From Acanthaster planci (lineage: Eukaryota > Echinodermata > Asteroidea > Valvatida > Acanthasteridae): a stretch of DNA of 64,000 nt. The DNA lies in assembly GCF_001949145.1 (NCBI RefSeq), contig NW_019091416.1, positions 2,089,987 through 2,153,986 on the forward strand, given 5' to 3'. Below are positions 38,355-49,800 of this stretch, one piece after another. The translations under genes were made by a program, and so were the position numbers. The notes below the pieces were generated by a model, which was not told where the DNA came from, did no database searches, and saw nothing but the letters and a program-made list of their open reading frames with translations. Numbering within the stretch: position 1 is the first letter of the stretch; every line of letters begins with the position of its first letter.

Positions 38355-38990
38355 CAGTGTCTCCACTTGTAAGGAAATTTCCTTATTTTTATAGAAATGT
38401 TCACGTCCTAAGGAAATGACAAATTAATTTCAGGAAATTTTAAGGAATATCCAAATTCTGAAGGAAATTTTAAAGAAATTTCAAGAATGCAGAAAAAAAT
38501 CATGAAAAAATTTGATTTTAGTTGTCTTCCAATAAAAAAAATTCCAAATTCAGATTAGGGATTGGGTGTGCGGTATGTACTACGAGCGGCTTCTTGCACT
38601 TGGGGCCTCCTCTGCTACAGTTACCATCCTCTCAAGCCACGTTTCGCGGCAGTGTCTTTCAGCGGCTATTTGACTGATTCCCGTCCGAAAGAGGTCCAAA
38701 GAATACGTCACGCGCACAATAAGTGTGTAAACTTGAAAGGCATTAGGGCGAGAAGCAGCGCGTGAACCAACACGCGCGCGTACTCCATTCGTTTGCACTT
38801 CAGGCGTCAGTCAATGGTCTAAACTTAGTGTATACGCCACGGTCGCGCCGCAATCACTGCACGATTCATTTGATGGAAAATAGAGTGAATTCAAATGTTA
38901 ATTATTTAAGGAAAAATAAGGAATTTTCGGAAAATCTCTAGGAGAAAAATTCAATCTAAGGAACTTTAATTTTGAGGAGTGGAAACACTG
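38355..38990. mobile_element. Likely hAT-type element with CAGTGTTTCCACT-like ends
   Basis: The left end CAGTGTCTCCACT (38355) and right end AGTGGAAACACTG (to 38990) are inverted repeats with one mismatch and resemble hAT termini. Candidate 8-bp flanks (ACATATGT and ACACATTT) match at 6 of 8 positions. The interior carries many AAGGAAATTT-type words near both ends. No transposase was recognised. Confidence 0.55.
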
Positions 38991-40370
38991 ACACATTTAC
39001 ACATAAACAGCCGTATTGGTTTCAAAGTCTGAAGTTGACGCTACATTTTCTGTAAGGTTACAAGCCAGTAAACAGGCCCAAAACTGTCTTCACGGACCAA
39101 ATCACGATTTGCATATTTTCGAATTCTCAGCTATCAGAAGATTTTGTGGCACTTGGAGTGGATGGTTTGTAGACAAAGAGGGTGGAATCTACCTTGGACT
39201 GCCAGCTCATATTTCTGAAAGTAGGCCTATTAATTTAAAACAAAACGGAGCCCACCAAATGCACTCCATTTCGCAGTAGAGTGCAGGCATCAATTTTAGC
39301 ATGGCGATCGGCCTCATGACAGTTTTGAGGGGTTTATTAAATCTGTAAAGAAATATCTTCAAAAGTCCGGCTTTCGTGAAGTCCAAGCTGAGGACGGCCA
39401 GAGTATCTTGTTCGAAACGTCGAGTTAACACTCAGCGGTTCTCAGATCCCATGGTGTACACGCAAATCATTACCATACTACTTCCACTGACCAAAAATTC
39501 AGATCTTACTCACTGAAAATTGAAAGGGAAATTGAAAATGAGGAATTGAGCTTTAATTTCATATGTGTCAAACTTGCAAGTATTTTTCGAGATTTTTTTA
39601 AGCAGGAGTATTTATCACTTATGTCTGTAGCTATTTTTACTGGTCTGCAACCACCAACAGCTATACGTCGCCCTCTTGCGATGTTTTACGTACAATTTTG
39701 TTTCGCTGGTGTGCCCGCTCCTCTCCCATCCAGCCTGCCAGCAAGTGGGTCCGGGTACCAGTGTTAGGAATACATCACGATGTCAACATAGAATGGCGGT
39801 GTTTTTCGAAAGTAATACCAACACAAATCAAGATTTTGAGGAAATTACACGAGTTCAAAGACAAAGTGGTACAAGACACAAGTAACAACATGTCGAGACG
39901 TGAGTATTCATTATAAGCAATATACGTATACGCTGTTGGAAAAACTGTTGCATTCTGACTCCACTTTTCTCATCTCAATAAAAGTCAGTCATTACAACTA
40001 TGCTGGAAAGACACGAATTCTGGACTGACATAACTGAGAGACATTTACCGATGTTGTTGGGAAATATTTAGAAAATTCTCTTCACACCCCATAGACTTTG
40101 TACACAACTCCTGAAGTAAAGTCAAGATGCAACATTTTTCCACGCAGTTTAGTGTGTATGGTATTAAAACTTGTTTGTTAACTTTGTTTGCCGCTCTGTC
40201 AGTACGTACTGTACGTTTGCATTGTTTGTCTTGAACGTTCAATGTTGTTGTCCACCATGTCAAGAATTTTTTCTCATTTTCTATCGTTACGGCACTGAAC
40301 TGCACAAGTGCGATGACGTACCTGATCATGACGACGGTTTATATATTTTAAAATTTCCTGGATTGCTGAA

Positions 40371-40440
40371 CGCTTGTGGCCGAGTGGTCAAGGTGGAAGG
40401 CTTGGAACCACTGGTGTGGGAATTCGAATCCGCGCTTGGA
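40371..40440 (+). pseudogene. tRNA-like sequence (Ser/Leu-type pseudogene or SINE head)
   Basis: GTGGCCGAGTGGTCAAGG is a good A box with the D-arm of a class II tRNA, and GAATTCGAATCC is a near B box. The anticodon stem and acceptor pairing do not close convincingly, so a functional tRNA is unlikely. Confidence 0.45.
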
Positions 40441-43400
40441 CCATTTTATTTTTGTCTCCTAAATTTCATGTTTATACCATAATCGTTTTTTTATGTTGGT
40501 TTCTAATTGTATAGGCCTAAGCAGGAATCTTTTTTTCTTTTCTCATCGGAGGCTTTGGAGGATTTTTTTTAAAGGGAAATAAAGTTTGAAATCTGTACTT
40601 AAGTTGGCGCGCTTGCGCAGTTGCAATGCCGTAACGATAGAAAATGGGAGATACGTTACGGCTGCCATAACAACAGCCACAGCAAATTTTTTACTGTGTT
40701 TTGATCCGAGGGCGCCCTTGCTTTCGACATCCCTATAAAAAATTGACAATTTTAGGTCATTGCTGATGATGCTGGTGGATGTGGTGCTGTCATAATGTGG
40801 TTACATATTTAACTCTTCAATCCGTGCTTGTGACTTGCCCTGAAAACTGAACTGGTGTCAGTAGTGTCAAGGTAAAGTAGGAGCCTGTGACATGATCGCG
40901 GATATGGGCTTGTCCAAGTAACCTTTACCCTACAAGCACAAATTGCCTTTTTTAACAGCTCGACATGTTCGGGCGATATAGTAGGGTCCAATTACCTTCC
41001 ATCGGCGTTTGCTTCCATCAATTCATTTCACTCAAAATAGCTTGCACCCCAAATCAAAATCCTCCGAATTCACCTCCAAAATGGTCCATAAACTGTCATG
41101 GCTGGGCTTGAGATCAAGTGAGAATCCAAGATTCCAATAATGATGATAAGGTTTACTCACATTGGGGAAGAAAAGAGAAATTTCCCAGTCAAATCAGAAA
41201 CAGTCTTTGTCATGAAGCGCCATGTCACCATCTTGTTTAAATAGCAATTTGAACTGTATGTTAATGTTCCAGAGATATGACATCACGCCTTCAGTGGATT
41301 CCCTGCTAAATTTGACTTTTTGGGAGATGCTATCTTTTTCTGATGGCTAATAAACCAGTGTAAGGGGAAATTTGTAATGTCCATGCATGGAGCTCTAGTC
41401 TCTTACCAAATTGGGCCTCATAATTGCATAAAAACATGTTCAACTCTCATTTTATGGTAATTTGAATGTCTGATATGGTATCTTGAGTCATATGCATGCA
41501 CATCGATAGGGCCCCTCAAAACAACCCATGTCTTCCATCGCTGTCATTTACATGTGTGAAATGGATGTAAATGGCTGTGGAGTGTTGTAAGTACCTTTAT
41601 AATGCCATAACGAGCTGCACTTTTTTCAATTCACCGAACTGGTAATATATATATTGAATTCACCTCTTTGTGAGCTGAACAGTTGAGACAAATGGATCCA
41701 TCCTAGCCCTAGCCTACGATGATTGGTGGTGATTGGGAAAAGAAATGACACAGACTGAATTTCCATGTCAGTTGGACTCTTGTGGGTTGATTTGTTCCTT
41801 GCTCTATGGCTCGAGCATCGCAGTATTTTCTCCAAATTAGGACTGCCTTGTGCCTCCTCCTGGTGAAATTCATTTTTTAACAAGGCAACCAGAATCCCGC
41901 AATCAAGGTTTCTTTCAATATGGAGGAAGAAGAAAACTAGTCGGGGTTCCCCAACCAGACTGTTAATCGTCCGATAGAGTAGGAATCTTTATTTTCATGA
42001 GTAAACGAAGCACTGATGTATCTTCTGCCGCTGGTGTAATCACAATGTAAACATGTTCTGCTTGCACACAATTTGTGTATAGTTATCACATGGCACTGAC
42101 TGTATCATGTTATAAATGAAGCTTAGAGCTTTAAGTTCAGCATGATCATCATGATGAGGCAGGCCACCAGTCGACATGTAGGCTGCCATGCCGTGATATC
42201 ATAGAGTATTATTTGCCATACCTGGCTCATACATATTCATAGTTGAGACAGAACCAGATTCTCTCCATCTCGGCCATGTTTCTCACTGGTCGATTCATTA
42301 TCACATTCACGTCAGTCATTAGGCTTACTGTTGCTATTTAGTGTTTATCAAGCATGCATGCGGGGATCCACTCCCACGTCAAATATAAACTGAAATAAAC
42401 TGTTGCCTGCTCAACTGTGGGAAAGGTTTACTTCATGTATGGGGGCTTTTCAAGTCATCTTGGAACTGTCATTTGGGTGAAGTGCGTACACGCCCACAAG
42501 AATTGCCCTAGCTAGCTACTCATGGAAAGATGCTGGCACATGGAACAGTTGATCAGTACCTCAGAATAATGCATGATATTGTAACCACTGACAGTTTGAT
42601 GTTAACTCCCTCGTTATTGGAGGTTGATAAACTACAGGTGCAGCAGTTCCCTCAGCTTTGCCTCCGGAACTAATATGTCAACTTCCAGGTGTGAGGGTAG
42701 ATAAAAATCGACCATCCCTGTTGCATTATAACCATGTTATACATGTACAGCCTGTACCTGTGTTTGTGTTCATGTATTGAATGCTTAGTGTACTCTGTAC
42801 AGAGCCTAGAGGCCTGCACCATCAGTCTAATGACATACACTGAAACTCTGTAAGCTCTGTGAGTGGTCCATATTCAATCAACAGGTTAACTGATAGGGCA
42901 GGCCTTTAAGTGTAGCTGCATTGAATTTTTGTCAGACCATTTATCTTCAACTCTGTACTCTTCTTCCATGTATGAAAACCCTTTCACCTTCCTTTTCATT
43001 TAAGTGCATGAAAGTGTACTTTTTTAAACACTCACAATTACCCATGGATGCTACCCTGGACATTTAGGGGCACTCTTGCTGTGATGTCATCCATTGAAGA
43101 CATTGTAACACTGGATAGGTTGTTCAAGTAAAATTGTGAACCCTGGATTTATTCACTGAAAACATTTTTGAGAAAGGGATCAATGCTATTGCTATGCACC
43201 TAAGCAAGAATGAGTCAGCAAAGAAGAAATTTAGTCCAGGAAAATCTACAAAAATGCAGGACTTTTTGCGTAGAAACCAATGTAACATTCTTCCTGCAGT
43301 GACATCACAGTTTTGCTCATGAAAATATGGAAATTCTTCTCAGCATAAAAACCAAAGAGGCAGTGAAATACCCTTTGATACAGTAAAACAAAAGTTGGAA

Positions 43401-45617
43401 TAAGTTTATCTGAGACACAAAGGTACATGTTGGCCCTGTTGAAGGTTTGTATTAAAACAAGTTGATTGTACATGTAGCTACCGATCAAAAACTGGTACAC
43501 TGTACATGCATGACTTCCACCCGTGCTTGGCACTATCAAGTCACTGAGTTGTACAGTAGAGTAAGTACATTTTGCCTGTGTTGGCCAAGAATTTGTGTCT
43601 TTGAAAGAATTACCATGTAATCCATTCTGGCTAGAGGGACAGCTCTGTCTGATTTTTCAGCTTCAAGTAGTGTAAGAGCTGAAAGGTTACTGGCCATGCT
43701 TCTTGTTATTGTCATGTTACCACGTAATTTCCCATAAAATCCTTTCTGTGAATTGATCACACCATGTATATTGATACATTGCAGGTAGTACACGTAGGCC
43801 TTTTACCATAAATGCGGAATTTTGTTTTTAAAAAAATCCAATGTCAGCACCACTACTATCATTCAGGATTGTTTAGCCTCATTTTTAATTTCAGGCAAAT
43901 CAAAGTTTAACATGTTCAAGGAAGTTTTCAGTCTGTCAGTATAATAATAAATAAAAAATAATATTTAGGTATAAATAATGTTTAAGTGGTACATGTACGT
44001 CCACAGTTTGATGGAACTTGGAGAATTCAGGACTTTTTTGATTGATAATTGAAATTCTACGACTGTGTACAGTACTTAAGGTGTTTGATACATGACCATA
44101 CAATGATGGCCAAGCTGGGGATTTCTTTGCATATTTTTTATGCAGTGTCTGAGCTCTATCACATGGGTTTCACTGAACCAAGAAAGATTATTTTTGTGTA
44201 TTTTACACTTTACAGTGCATGTCACTGATTTCAGATGGCCTTGGATGGTTTGTCACCCTCATTAAAATGATTGATATTGTGTTTTACTGTTCAAATCTGT
44301 TTTGATTTTCAACTCTATACATGTTACAATTATTAATTTAAAAACAGCTTATTAAAAACCAACTAACCAAACAAAAAGCAAACCGAGGAAACATAAGGAA
44401 ATGTGGTTCAAAGAGAGGCCTCAAAATTTACATTTTGAGCCAGTTTTCCTGGAATGATAGGTGGGCACAAAAATCTTCCGGACTTGAAGTCCATCTTGAT
44501 GTCAGCTGCAGTGTATTCATCATTTATTCATCAGCATCTCTCTGGACATGTACACATACACTGTACGTATAGGTACATGTACTTCTGCATTCCTCTGTGT
44601 TACTTGAAATGAAGTGATGTCAAGTAAATCTATATCTCCCCATTTTCTCCATGTAGGAGGAAATAGTTATTATAGACATTGTAACAAGGGAAAAAGAAGT
44701 CAAAGGCATACATGTTACACGTATGTCTCCTGAAATTTGTGCTGCTAGTCTTTTTTCTAAAAACAAAACAAAAAGTTCGTTAGGCATAATGTTTGACCCT
44801 AAAGGAAAAATAAAAAAAGTTCCCTAAAGACCTTGAAAAGATTAATAACTACATTACAAAACATTAGAAATGGAGGAAGGAGAAATAAAAGGTGGAAAAA
44901 ATCTTAAATCCTGTTAAAATAGGAAAAATATGCCTAAAGTACACGTGCCCTATCACAACTTAACCCTAACCCCCTAGGGACCATTGAAACCCTGCATAAC
45001 CTTGTTGGGTTCAACAGCCTGTGTGAAGTAATTACTCTTCAAATGCTGTTGAGCTAATAAACACAAGTTGTGCATGTAATTTACACATGCGGCATGGACT
45101 TGATTTGAAAAATCTATACAAATGCACAAGTTTATATGTTTATAGTGCATGTAATGCTTGAATAACTTACCACATTGCAGGTGTGTAATATAATTGCAAT
45201 GAAAGTGTGAATATGTACTGCAACATACACGTGCATGTGCCCGACTTCCCAGTTCTAAACCACTCAGTAATAAAGGCAGGGGTGCAGTCTGTTGAAAGTT
45301 TTCTGTGCACCCAGCTGAGTCAAGTTACTCCCACTGATACCTGTTCTGTTATAGGGTACTTCTAAGTCCCTCTGTTTTGAGGCTGGGTCCATCTAGCGGT
45401 AGTTTGGCAGCAAGACAGTTTTGCCAAGTGGGTACTTGTACCTGGAGTCAGTTATTTGAGTGCCCTGTGCATTGTACCAGTATGAATGTGCAGATTATAC
45501 GTCAGATAATGGGGTTTTGAGGTGGGTTCGTTTTGTATCCTGAATGAGTTCATTAGGCTATCTGTGGGATCCCAATGGCAATATAGATTGGGCCGTACAA
45601 TTAGCTGTATGATGTCA

Positions 45618-45797
45618 CTCATGTACATGTACATGTACTGTACATGTACATGTACATGTACTGTACATGTACATGTACATGTATGTCGTAGTAAGCAGGT
45701 GTACAACGTAATGCACACTGTACATGTACTGTACATGTACTGCACTGTGCACGACAAAGACATACTGTACATGTACTGTACTATACCTGTACATGTG
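45618..45797 (+). repeat. TACATG-rich self-complementary tract
   Basis: Repeated TGTACATGTACATG and ACTGTACATG units. The hexamer words are palindromic, so the tract is nearly its own complement and yields matching open frames on both strands, which should not be taken as genes. Confidence 0.85.
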
Positions 45798-46159
45798 TGC
45801 ATAATACTGCCAAGGACATTTGGGTTGACCTTTGTCCTATTTTTGTCAATGCACAAGCACTTTGTGCGCAAGCGGCGTGATGCACTGCTGGATATTCATG
45901 TATAATCTGGCAGGTTCCACCTCCTTCCTGAATATTCAGTTTTGCCCAATTTTATCCAAAATGGTTAATTAATGCATAACAAATTAATATTTTTAAGAAA
46001 TGTAAATTGAAAGTTGTAGCATTTCTGTCACAGTTTTGACTGCAGTGAAAATGAAACATGCTTCTGATCTGTCTATTAACAATTTTTTTCTGACCAAGTT
46101 GACCATCATGATCAGGAATATTACAGGGATATGAATACCTCAGGAAAGTAAAGCTCTGT

Positions 46160-46349
46160 ATCGCTTCTCGGCCTTTTGGCTAAGATCATGTGTAGTATCT
46201 GTTCTTTTCAGCTTAATATCTGAAACGCTGCTCATCGAGCAGCCAGTATATTAAACTGATTTTTGGATCTGGGCCATGGAATAGGGGCTTGCCTCGTCCT
46301 GGCCACGGGTTGGCCCGGTATTGCACTACATCCGGGATTCGGCCCACTC
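46160..46349 (+). ncRNA. RNU2: U2 spliceosomal snRNA gene
   Basis: The 5' end is near identical to metazoan U2 (ATCGCTTCTCGGCCTTTTGG), and the branch-point recognition GTAGTA is at 46192-46197. Stem-loop IIa (TTTCAG...CTGAAA) and IIb (GCTGCTC-ATC-GAGCAGC) pair perfectly although both differ from human. An Sm site (ATTTTTGG) follows, then stems III (GGCCA...TGGCC) and IV (CCCGG...CCGGG with a TATTGCA loop). Length of about 190 nt is normal. One change from the usual sequence is seen at position 30 (T at 46189 where A is typical), just before the branch-point region. Pairing-preserving differences favour a functional gene over a decayed pseudogene. Polymerase II transcription is expected for the family; I could not identify a PSE with confidence. 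Confidence 0.93.
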
Positions 46350-46364
46350 CCCTTCATGGGGAAA

Positions 46365-46379
46365 TTTTGAAAGCAAAGA
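46365..46379 (+). promoter_or_regulatory. Possible snRNA 3' box downstream of U2
   Basis: The sequence TTTTGAAAGCAAAGA lies about 16 nt after the U2 3' end. It resembles the 3' box of polymerase II snRNA genes (GTTT, short spacer, AAA, AGA-type ending), which directs 3'-end formation. Position fits; the match is loose. Confidence 0.4.
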
Positions 46380-46878
46380 TAGATATTCAACTGTTTGACA
46401 TAGTCCGAAGTGTTTTTCGTGTGCCTGATTCCTGCTGTTGTATGTATCAGTGAATTGTGTGACGAAATATTGATCCTAATGGCTACTCTGTCTTTGGTGT
46501 AAGGTAAAAATATCTTTGTAAAAGTTGCCTCACCACTTTTATTGGAAGAGGAAGCTATTAAAACAAATAACAAAGACTCTTGTCTTGGTTAATTTCTAGG
46601 GAAGAGTTGCCAGGTGTTCAAAACTTACGGGCAGTGTTGTACACAAATGTAGTGGTTTATGTGCATGCTTGGAAAACACTGCAAATGGAAGGGGTTTGTG
46701 TGTTGAAGTACATGTAGGTTTGATGTTGACCCTGTGTTTTCCCCAAGATCTCAACGATGCTCTTACTGATCATGTGAATGATCAAGCGCTTTTACACATT
46801 TTTTTCAAACCTTCCTTTTTTTCATTCAAACCTTTAAGTATCAAGCATTTTGTGCTATATTTCTTGTTTCATGAACAG

Positions 46879-49800
46879 TCTGGCAGCATCCTTATGTCAA
46901 CATCTTCAAGCATTTGAGTGTCTCAGAATGGAAGAAATCCACCAAAGAAGGAGAGGTTGTCGCCGTCATGGCAAGTTATCATTTCTATTTTACTGGTGTA
47001 TAACTGTTTCACATTAGCAAATCCTGTATTGCCTTGTTTCAGACTTATCCATGACACCTGGAAGGACAAAACCCTTCAACATGAAATATATAATGTCACC
47101 CCCTGATGTAGTTTTCCACAATCCTTCAGAATCCTTCATTATGCACTGAAAGAGATGGCTCAAATTAAATTTTCACCCATTATCACTTATTGTATTCACT
47201 GCAGATAAACCAATGCATTTCCAGTTCTGAATCCCAGTTCCCAAGCTGTGCATAATTTGCTTTTTTGGCCCGGGAGTTTTCCCCTTGATCAACATACAAG
47301 GAAAAAATGGACACGCTTACTTGGGTTTGACTTGAACCCATGACCTCCTGCTTACTAACGTGTGCTAGGTGCCTTAGGGCTGAGTCAATTTGAATAATTC
47401 AATATCTGAATATTCGGTCACACTGACCAGCAGATTGTTGATGAACAAACCATATACAAAATCAGTTGCAGTAACACACACAATTGCACATTGTGATCAA
47501 TATGATAGCTTCTCACATATAGGAGTATCTCCAGCCTCGATTTAGCACGATTTAAGAGATGAACAATACTTCATGCCCTTTTGAAAATTTCTATTCCTTT
47601 TAAATTGTTCAATGAATAATTTACTTTCTAAACTGTTATAAGATTTCTGACACTTTTCATTTGAATCTGCTCGAAACAAGCCTCCATAACGCAATTTTTC
47701 TCACTTAAAACAAAAGAAAATTTCCCCTTTCTTTTCATGAATTTTCCCTTCGAATATTCAAATTAAAAAAGCGATATCCAGATATTTGACAATTGATTGA
47801 ATATTCGGTCATTCAGCACAGCCCTAAGATGCCTCACCACTGGACCAGTCAATGGAGGAACTGCTGGTACTGCACCAAACATTTTCTCAAGACATCTTAT
47901 GCCTCTCACTTTCACATCTTATAAATACATAGAGTTTCATCAGTTTTGCCTGTGCCGCGCTTGTTCCACTCGTAGGACAAAACTCTCAAGGCCACTGTCT
48001 TCCGCATCACGGGTGCCATCCCCGCCGGCAACTACATCCAGCTGCCCCAGACCCCCAGCCAGTCCCTGGGGCTGACCGGCCGCTACCTCTACCTCCTCTT
48101 CAAGGCTGTCCCCACCAAGTACTTTGTGGTGCACCTAGACGTAGCCACCGAGGAGGGCCTGGTGGTCCGTATCTCCTTCTCCAACCTCTTCCGGGAGTTC
48201 AAGTCCACCTCCACCTGGTTGCAGTTCCCGTTTGTCTGTCAACCCTGGAAGGGCTCAGTGGAGGGGATCACTCGGAAGACTGCTAGGCAAGGTGAACTAA
48301 GAGGTTTGCAGTTAAATGTAGGCATACAAGTTTTCCTCGGATCAGCTGCCAGATTTCCTCGTTTTTCACCTCACATTGAAAAAAATTGAATACTGAAAAA
48401 CGCGGTGCAAAGTCTTGTAGAGATTAGAATTTCCTCGTTTTTTTTGTCGGAGCCCAAGTTGCATGCCTGAAAATGACTTTATTTAATAAGTGCCACGCTG
48501 ACAATATCCTGGGTCGTAGTTCACTTTTTCACCCTTCCAGATTCTGTGCCCAGGATATACATGTATAATCAAAAGTTGTTGGATCTGGGCCCCAGCTGTG
48601 TTCACAATTGGCCATCCTTACCATCCATTGCCATCGGTATAATTCAAATGTAATCCAAGACTATTAGCATACAGGGGTCAAATACAAACATCTCCTTGGC
48701 ATGGAAATGTTTACCACGCAAATTCAGGGTTACCAGCCAGAATAACATTCACTGTATACATGTACATCTTGCAACTGGTTCTCTGCTGATTCTTGCTCAT
48801 AGCACATACATATGCTGAGAATTATTATCTGCCTAACAGCTCAATTAGCCTGTTCCTTACCCCTAACTCCCCAGGGTGATTTACAAGCAACCTTCCACAT
48901 CATGAAACTCAACACCATGTGTAGTAAACCTTACACATAAACAGTTGGACAGTTTATTTCTGGTATGCCTAATCCCACATCAAACACAGCCAGAATATTA
49001 ATGCTCATTCTAACAAATTCTAACAAACCCTGGTGTTGGAGTTTGGCTGGTTTGAGATCATTGGGGTTTTAATGTCTAGTATATTGCTTCTAAACTAAAT
49101 GGTACCCTCAACTCGGGTCTCTGTCCCATAGCCTTCCTCAGTTGCCTGACTCACCAACTTTCTTTTTTGCCAGATATCAAAGGCTTTCCTCCTTGACATT
49201 CTGCAGCATCTTTTCCAAATCAGCAGGTCATCCTACGACCAGTCTCTGTCTCAAAACATAACCCCTCTTCCTCACTCAGAGAAATGTTTTTCTTTCCCAG
49301 ATATTCAAGGTCCTGCTCCCGCCAGCACCAGATGGACGGTCCTTCTCCTGGACTTCCAGTACATCCTGTCCATGTACCTCAACCGCAAGTACTCCCACCT
49401 CAAGTCGGTCCGCCTCTGTGCCAACCTCCTGGTCAAGAACCTCTTCACCAGCGACACCCAATACGAGGCGGGGCTCAGCCTGCGCCAGGCCAGGGAGGCG
49501 GGCATGATTGCCAAGGGCGTGGCCCCATTGCCCAGGGAGATGGCCTTCCCGGTGCCAAAGGGTAGCCAGTGGCACGATCTCTATGATTATATCAGGTGGG
49601 TTAAAATGACGAGCGGGAAGAGGAGTTTAAAAATGTAAAGTAAAAGGAGTTTGTTATTTTGCGTCAAATATTCTCACAGGACAAAGTTGTTAGTTTATTA
49701 GTTTTTGAAATGCAAGAAGAATGCAAACACGGTTTGGAAAATCCAACGCATTTTGTCATCGTTGATTCCTAAAATGCTCTTAACTTTGGATACGATCTTT

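Larger units (their letters stand above)
38991..46159. other. Region upstream of U2 without recognised genes
   Basis: Apart from the tRNA-like sequence (40371) and the TACATG tract (45618), it is AT-rich and has few open frames. The unseen first exon of WDR90 may lie here or between U2 and 46879. 40.8-45.0 kb is notably free of recognisable repeats. Confidence 0.4.

Noticed and set aside
38062-38394. Frames encoding Arg-Glu or Leu-Ser repeats
   Set aside because: Translations of the GA microsatellite running through N bases.
45452-45905. Overlapping Cys/Thr/Met-rich frames on both strands
   Set aside because: Produced by the palindromic TACATG repeat; low complexity and mirrored on both strands.
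46465-46520. First coding exon of WDR90 at ATGGCTACTCTG (46479)
   Set aside because: A donor after it would end in phase 0, whereas the exon at 46879 needs one preceding base; continuing in frame meets a stop.
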